A DNA stretch of 64,000 bases from Aquatica leii (taxonomy: Eukaryota > Arthropoda > Insecta > Coleoptera > Lampyridae), in NCBI GenBank assembly GCA_035610365.1, contig CM069436.1, positions 60,775,505-60,839,504 of the forward strand, in the 5' to 3' direction. The notes beneath the pieces were generated by a model, which did not search any database, had not been told where the DNA came from, and saw only the letters and a list, made by a program, of their open reading frames with translations. This document shows, in pieces, positions 22,801 to 31,800 of the stretch (position 1 is the stretch's first letter; every line of letters begins with the position of its first letter). A program made the translations under genes and the position numbers.

Positions 22801-25800
22801 AAAAATAAAAATCGAAATAAAACATGACAGAAATTTTATTGATTTAATGACCTACTATTGTAAAATATACTACAAATTTCTTGATACAATATGGTCCTTT
22901 CAAAATTTTCATTGCTAAGCAAAACTTACACTATCAGAAATCAGGACTATAAAGTCTTTCAATTAGCGCCGAAATTGATATTTTTAATCAATAACTTTTT
23001 CACAAATGGAGAAGTGTCTAGTAAACTTAATTAGTTTTCCTTTGTAACAGTTAGGAAAAATCTGGCTTTGATATCGACATCAGTTTGAATCTAAAAAATT
23101 ATAAAAACTATCGCTCATAGCCGTTAATCACACTCCCTGAATTATTGCTTTTTCTTTTTAAATTCAAGTTATAATTTGTAGTTCGATATTTTAAGCAAAT
23201 TTTTCACAAAAAACCGACTAATCCTCAAAAATTTATTGTATTTTAAATTTTGAGCAGCTTACATCAGCGATCACTTAAAGAAGTAGCTTTTATGTCTTTA
23301 AAAAAACGCAAGCAGTTTTGTTTCTTCTAAAAAATTTGGGTTATTTTAAACAGTTTATGCTCTGCTCGGTACTTTTTGTAATTGTAAGTGCAACAAATCC
23401 AAATGCAAAAAAAGCATTTTTGCTTTGCAGTTTTGTTAATTATATTTGACAGGTTGTCAGTAATTGTACTCATGATAATTTACATCATAGATTTATATAG
23501 GAGCGTTTTTATTCTACGCGGTCTACATTAGAATCTTATTGCGACTTTAATTTAACCTTAATATTAGTTACTCAACAAGTTGATTTAAAGAGTAAGCTAA
23601 AAGCTCCATGACTTAAATAGTCTTCTAAAAGAACTCTAAATCAGGTGTTTGTCACTTTCAACTGCTCAAAAAGTTGTGAATTTTTTCTTTTTCAATCAAG
23701 CATTTTTTTTATTTGGGCATAGTTTTGCTGTGTAGGCACTTCAACTAATTAAATTTTCAAAACTACAGAATTAGTAGCTGTTTATCTCGTTTGAATCGTG
23801 CAAGATAATGTATTGAATAAATGTACGTATATCAAAATGCTTATTATTGTTTCTAAAGACGATAAGATAATTATCGCAAGCAATTGGTTCAGTTTCAAAA
23901 AGTAATTTGAGTTGTGTTTTTGTTTATATCTCGTATTGCATGTATTTACCCCAAGGTCACGTGAGTCTGGTTTTTGTCAGCAGAAGAGCTGCAAAAATGC
24001 GAAGCATCTACGGCGATTATTTATCAGGTTTTAGCGATCTGGACCGTATTACATTACCATAGACATTACAAACAATATTATGTTTGTAAATATAAAAATT
24101 ACAAAACAACAAATCTAAAGAAAAATGTATGTTACTTTTAAAAAATCATCTAGATAATTTCATGATAGATAACCGAAAGATCATCTAAGATAATCATCTA
24201 GATAATGTTCAATACTTTTATCTAGATAAGGAAAGAGATGATCAAAAATTATCTAGATGAATTATCTATATAATTTCATCTAGATAATGCACAACACTGG
24301 TGGCCTCATGGGACAGATAAACTAAATCAGGTCTTTCAACATCCAAACTCTGCACATAATAACATTAAATTTACTATGGAGTTTGAACATAACAGCAGCC
24401 TAGCCTTTTTTGTTGTACTGGTGATTAGGAAAAGTAACGCCAGATACTTGAACACCAAATATCACCACAATACAGTTGACCACTGTTTTGCATACCTTAG
24501 CTAAAAGAGTTATACGTATGTCAAATAATGAAAATCTACAAAAAGAAAAAAAACGCTGTTGGAGTCTCTAAAACAAAATAAATACAGGTTCAAAGAAAAC
24601 CATATGGGCACGGGAAAGAGCAGTCAATTAAAAAGTCAAAGAAGGCTTATCACCTACTAGCACCGCAGATTTACCATACTCTATGGGTTCGACAGACAAA
24701 ATAAGCAGAGTGCTAAAAGAAACATAACAGAAAAACTGTCTTCAGGACTAAAAATACCCTGAACAATTGGTTTAGATCTGCTAAAGACCAACAAGAGGCT
24801 TTAACATGTCGGGATTTAACAAATTCCTTGTTCCAGTGGATCAAGTTATATAGGACAAACGGGACGCTCTATTAAAGTTTAGGTATATTTTCGACACTCA
24901 ACAGAACAAAGTTTGAACTGCTCTGTATAGTAACATTAGAATGTCTTCCGGGTTTGGACCGTGTCATAGTCCAAACCCGGAAGACATTCTAATGTTAGTA
25001 TAGATTCCGGCCGTGGAAGCCTTCGCTATTACATGCTCTGTATAGGTTAGATATGTAAGGTTACGTTAACACACAGACCTCGCGAAAAACACGTGTCTTG
25101 TTCGTATCGTTCACCATCGGGCGTCGTCGTGTCTTATTATGACATCTGGTTTTCTGATTGGTTCCGTTATTTTATAAAATGATTGCTTATCCCAAATGAT
25201 TTTAGGGATCGTTATAATTATTACTATAAGAATGAGCTCTATATGGTATAACATATCCATATGTAAATTCTCTGTTTACATACACGTCGTCGTTATATAG
25301 AATTGCTTACTCTACTCTACACAGAATTTTTTTATGAAATAGATTAACAATCAAAGTTTACAGTATGCGGTGTCCAAAAAGCGTACACCAAAAACAGATG
25401 AATATATGTATAATAAAAAAACTTCATCAAAATTTACGATTCTATGTTGAAACAGAAAACTTGGTCGATCTATTATTAAAAACAGTTTTCATGCTACAAA
25501 CAGTGTTATAGCTTTATATCTGGAGAAAACTGATCAGAATTGTATAGTGGGTGGGTTTTTGTGATTTCATCATAACGTCAAAACTTTCCATAAACGTTAG
25601 CAAAATATAAGATAATTTGTTTGATATTTGATGTGACTTATTTTCAAACTACAAATTTTTAATCTTGCTAAAAATAAGCAGAAAACTTACCCTACTAGGA
25701 GATGACACGATGTCGTGTTCGTAATAATTATGAATTTCGCTAGAATCGATTTTCCAAAGCAGACCTTCAATTTCCTGTTCGATTTTCCATTTCCTGTAAA

Positions 25801-28800
25801 TACTCATGGTAATCACTCCGGCGCAGAATAACATAACGGCCAAAATTCCAGCGATTATACTATTCAATTGCGTATCGGGTTTAGCACATAGCTCATTTTC
25901 AAACCCACAACTTGGTCGATCAACCGGAATAGCTCCACCGGGCCAGTCAACTTGCTTGTGAATTTTGTACATCTAAAACAATAAACCCGTAATCAAAAAA
26001 AAAATTAAATTCGAATTTTAACTCACTCACTGGAAATTCACCTTGTCGAAATTGTCCAACGGGTACCATCTGGTAACGGCAAGTAAAATTTTTTGCAACT
26101 TCTATATCAGACATTTCGCTTGGTTTTAACGCTAACACCGAAAAATTACCTTCGGAATCTCCATTTTGATCCAATTGCATGGTCGCCCCAGTTATACCTA
26201 AATCAACAGCGTTACTGGGTTTTACCTCGAATTCCTTTGATACTTACTTGTATATGTTCCAAGATCAATTATTGTATCGATTATTTTAATGCCATCGCTT
26301 GCTACGTCATCAATGATTTTATCAGTTAACAGTGGCTGGTCGCGTAAAAGTGTATCTAAAGCTTTTGCATATAACTTCACCGAATCGTACAAGTACGCAG
26401 CATAAATAGATACAAACGTTTGATAATTATGAGTAAGAAGAAAAGGGGGTACTGCAAAATTAAAAGGCTCTTTTGTGTTGTAATCTCGAACGATTTCTGT
26501 GAATTTTTCATAATTTTTCGATGGTTGCGTTGACACTACAACTAATAACGATCGTCCTCTTTTCAAAAAGTCCTTTTGGTGTTTTTCACAAGAAGAATAC
26601 TTATCAAACACATGCGGATCTATAAGAATTGTGTTAAACATTTAACAAACTATTTTGATCTCTTACTCCATAAATATTTATGTGCGTCTTTTGGCGAATA
26701 CGTATTCATGTCAACTGATATTACCATATATTCTCCATTATCAAATAATTGAGCCGTCTGCATGGTATTCATTAAATCTACCAGTGACATTGGTGAGCCC
26801 AAAAATACATAAACTAAAAATAAAATAAAAAACATTTAGTCGATAACTAACATGTGAAGTGTACAAACTATTAAAAATGTCTGTTTAAGTAATGTCAAAA
26901 TTTAAGGTTTTATGGGGCATTATTATACCAAACTCACAATCAATTTCAAATAATTTGGTTACAAAATCAAAATCTGCAAAATAAATTTAGTTCCTTTTCC
27001 AAGAGTACTCCAAAATGTTTAAGACACTATAGGATTCACAATATCAAAAAAAGTTTCTTACAAAAATTGTAGGTGTTCCCAACCTTCATATTTTAAAATT
27101 ATTTTCATATATAGAGGGTCTGTTTTTCATTAATAATACACCCTATAGATTATTATGAAACTTGGATTAAATTAATTTCTCTCATACTTCCAATAGCAAA
27201 TTTTATAAAATTATGGAGGTTATTTCAGAAATCAATACCCATATCTTATTTGTACTATTAATTTATAGTTTTTAGAAAATTGTAAATTAAACGCTATGAA
27301 ATGTTATAAATGTAGCGACTGTTTAAGTATGAAAAAAATATAAATTTAATTTTGAAATAATATACAGAGTTCGCCATTACTCCAGCCTAGGTTTTTAGTG
27401 TCTTTGTGTAAATGTCAACATAAAATGTTTAGTACTGTACTCATTTCTATTGAAAATCTGAATGTTTTCAAATTATTTTTGTTCATACAGGGTGTTTAGC
27501 TTTTGCTGGGCACCATAAAGTTACACTTTTTACTTTCGTATAAGAAAAGTATAGCGATCGCAATTTTTTTTCATAAGATTTTTATTGCATAATTTTACGT
27601 TTCAAGGTCTCCTGAATCAGAAAAATGTATTTTTGACAAAAAAAATTCGGGTGTCGTGTGTGTCTGTGTGTAACGATATACCCACGATAACTCTCGAACC
27701 AAAAGTCTTAGTAACTTGAAATTTGGTATGGAGCTGGCTTTTCATACTCTTTCGGTTTTATTAAAAAATAGGTCTAATAAAGAAACCGGAAGTGGGTATA
27801 TCCGCCATTTTTAACAGTTTTTCTTATAAAATTTTGTATGTATGTAAATTATTCGAATTACTTTTACAGGTTCTTATAGTTAATTCTTCCTAACAATTTA
27901 TTCAAATAATTTTTTTTCTAACATAAACAGCTTATTAGATATTTGATTTATAATTTAAAGTGAATTCCATATATAATCATAGGTTCGAATCTTGCCTGCG
28001 ACAATTTTTTTTAGAAAAAAATTCCATATCTTGAAGGAAAAGCAAAATACGTTAAAAAATAACAATTTTTCTCTATATTCTTTTGACTTTTATATACGGA
28101 GTGCTGTTAAATTATCTTTGGATGTACCGACGATAACTTGCGAACCAAAAGTCCTAGTAAGATGAAATTTGGTATGGAACTTATATTCTCTCTGCTTTGT
28201 CAAAAGATGGGTATGATAAAAAACCGGAAGTGGGTGCATCCACCATTTCAAAGTTTTTCTTATATAATTTTGTACGTATGTAAATTTTACAGTTTCTTAT
28301 AAAATTCTTCCTAAGAATTTATTCAAATAAAACAAATTCTAACATTAACAGTTTATCAGATATTTAATTTGTAATTTAAAATTAATTCACCAATATAATA
28401 TAGTTTCAAATCCTGCCTGCGACGATTTTTTTTACTGATTTACTAAAGGAATAAGAAATATCGAGGCGCACAAATATAAGAGTTAGTCGATATGATCTTA
28501 ATGAAATCGAAGAGAAAATTTTCAAAAAAATTATAGCATGCTAGGAAATCAATACAAACGGTACATATCACTTCAAAATGGTTTTATGACAACATGACCT
28601 TAAAAAAACATGTAGACATTCCTTCTAGGAAAGTCGTGTGGTGACCACGCCAGTTTTTTTAAATAGCAACTCGGCAATTTAGATGAAAAATACTTTTTAA
28701 ATTTTTTTAATTGATTGCGGCATTGCAATTTCTTTAAAAATGGTGACAAAACCAGTGTTTTTTAAAATTATAGAATTTGTTTTTGTAAATCCGTAGATGA

Positions 28801-31800
28801 AAGTCAGAAGTACTTAAATAGTCTAAATGATTTTTCTTCCCCGCTTTATAGCGTTTCGAATAATTTTCGAAGCATTTTTGAGAAATATCTCTTTGCATAA
28901 ATAACACAGAAATAACAAATGCATGTATGAAATCCAATGTCACTTTTTTATAGTTTGCAATCATAATCTATTCCAGCATCCCCTCCCAAGTTTCACGACA
29001 GTCAAGGTGGCTGCAATTTCTGTTTTTTCACTAATAAATTGTCATTTTAATTTTGTGGTGTCGATTTAGATAAAACAATCTTAAGAATAGTCGTACAGTC
29101 AGCACCAGGGAAGTAGCCACCTTTCTGGGCGTCACTCACGGAAGGTTTGGTCCGTCCTCCGCTGAGAAGGCCTACATCCATTTCACTATACACGTGTTCA
29201 AGTGCTAGATGAAGAGAATCCTGCACGAAGAGTTGAATTTTGCAGGTTTATATTAAATATGAATATTGAACATCCCACTTTTTTACTAAGAATTTTGTGG
29301 ACCGATGAGTCAAAGTTTAGTAGAGAAGATATCACTAATCTTCATAACTTACATTCTTGGGAGGAAGGCAATCCACGACAGTGGCGGCCTTTCCATTAGG
29401 GCATTTGGTCAATGACCCTCCAAACAAACACTAAAAATTGTTTTATTGCTCACTTACAATTGCAAATATGATTAAATTCTTAATGCAAGTGCAATACATT
29501 CAAAAACTATCGAACTTGCCCAAGGCTCAAGCAGAAGAGAATGTGTGTTTAAAGTTTTAATATTGAAATGATACTCTTGCTGCATTCACGATCAGTCACT
29601 ACTGATCCACGATTAATAAAACAAACTAATTTCCAAAGAAAAATTAGCGTTAATGTATGGATGGAAGTTATTAGAAATAATTTAATCGGTCCTCACTTTC
29701 TACCTGATAATCTCAACGGCGTAGTGTATGAAAAAACAATCATTTGTTTGAATTGCTAGAAGATGTGCCTTTAGAAAATAGACGTGAAATGATTTTTCAA
29801 CACGCTGAATGTCCAGCCTACTATCGCCACACTGTAAGAAAGTCGTTGAATCAGAGGCTTCCAAACCGATGAATTGGAAGAGGAAAATCGATACCAAGGC
29901 CTGCAAGCAGCCTGGACCTATCGCCTTAGATTTTTATGTATGAGGACATATGAAAGAAATTATATATAGTACTGAAGTCAATGCGCGAGAAGAACTAATA
30001 AACAGAATCTAAGAAGCTGCGGTAATTTTGCGAAATAATTTTTCTAGCACAATCACGAAAACAGAAGTTAGAAAACGGACTCGTGCTTGCATGAGAAATA
30101 TAGGCAGTCATTTCACTTGATAGACAACAATAATGTCAATAGAAACGACAACTCTGCAAAATTGAGACCATTGTTCACTCATCTCAATGAGAAGAAAACC
30201 ACAGCGTCGACGAAGCGATAGTTCCTTATTACGGGTGCCATGGATGCAAGCAATACATTCATGGTGATTCTTTTCAATTCATTGTCCCTTCTAAATACTT
30301 TGTCTGAGAAAAACTTACGAGGAACTGGAACAAGAAACCTCGTGAACACTATGAGAACAAAATGTAATAATCTATATATATAAAAATGTTATGTTGGTTT
30401 GTGTACGCTTCAAAAACTCAAAAAGTTCTGCATCGATTGAGTTGAAATTTTAATATGATATAAAATCCGCATCAAGGATTGCTTTTATCTATTTTTTTGC
30501 ATCAGTCACATATCTGCGACCGCGAGAAAAGAGTTTTTTTAACGATCAGCTGTGTATCAGTGACCGCGCCATCTGCCATAAGCGAGGAAAACACTCGCTG
30601 TCAACCGCAATAGTAACGACGCAGTCACATGAGAAACAATTTCGTTCCTAATTACATTGTTTATTTACAAAAAAATTTGCATCTGATTCTAATTATTATA
30701 CAATCTGAATTAAATATTCACTTAAATCAAGAATTTTTGATAGTGTTGTGATCGAACTGCGCCTTTCACCAAATCGTACGTAAAGGTTATATTTTATATC
30801 AAATATTAACTGACAGGAAAAATAAAAGGAATTATTATAATTCAAGTGGATTTCTAACAGAAGTGAGTGGTTATATCTTTTTTATTACATCTAACACGTG
30901 GACGTAATTATATTATTTATTTTGGATTAACCTCACTTTTAATGTATATAAATATAATTACATTAAAACTAGCAATTATTAATTAATACGAATGTCAATA
31001 TAGTAAACATCAATTAATTTCAATAATTGAAAAAGTAGTTGACCAGGCTGTACCATGACAGCTGCTACATCCCATGGCTACTTCTTATTAGATAAGAGAA
31101 ATAAGAACATTACTGGATGATGTCCCAATCATAACGTCGAGTATGTAGCAACTCCGCAATGTATTCGTTAAACTTTATACATTGACTGCTCAACTTCATA
31201 ACGCGTCAACAAAAAACCATCACCTACTCACTAATAAATAAATAACACGAAATGTCAATTAACGCATAAGACTTACTCAGTGAGTATTAAATGTAAATAA
31301 AAGTCGGTGACAGAAAGACTTTAACGCATGAGTAAGATGCAAATTTAAAGGAGCACTTTATTGTATCCGTTGCGCTCCAAAACTATCAACTAATTCTAAA
31401 GCTACCTGAAAATCAATGTTAATTTACGGTACCACTTATGGTGTCGTGAGAAAATTGAATCAGTCAGAACCTTTAGCTATCAGAACTTCGGGCTGTTAAT
31501 ATCGGATGCGTCAACGTTAACCACATCCTAATATGGTATACTATAAAGTTTACGTGTGTTGTAAATAGAATTTTCGTTAATAATCCCTTTGATATCGATT
31601 TTCTACAACTACATACACCTTGTGCTGATTCTTTTATTATCAATAAGAAACCAATTTGATATTCAGAATTTTTTGTTGCTGGTTAGTCCTCTTCTAGTAA
31701 TAAAAACGTCTTCTAGTCGCAACCTAAGCTACTAATAATGTTCGACAGTGATCACATCCCGAGAATTCTTTTTGAAGTCACGTATACTTTCGCCCCTAAA

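Noticed and set aside
27140-27500. ACACCCTATA and TACAGGGTGT motifs as a mariner MITE
   Set aside because: The motifs face outward rather than inward, so they cannot be the two ends of one element.
27985-28005. tRNA-like B box (GGTTCGAATC)
   Set aside because: No A box, no cloverleaf, and the second tandem copy has lost the motif. Not a tRNA gene.
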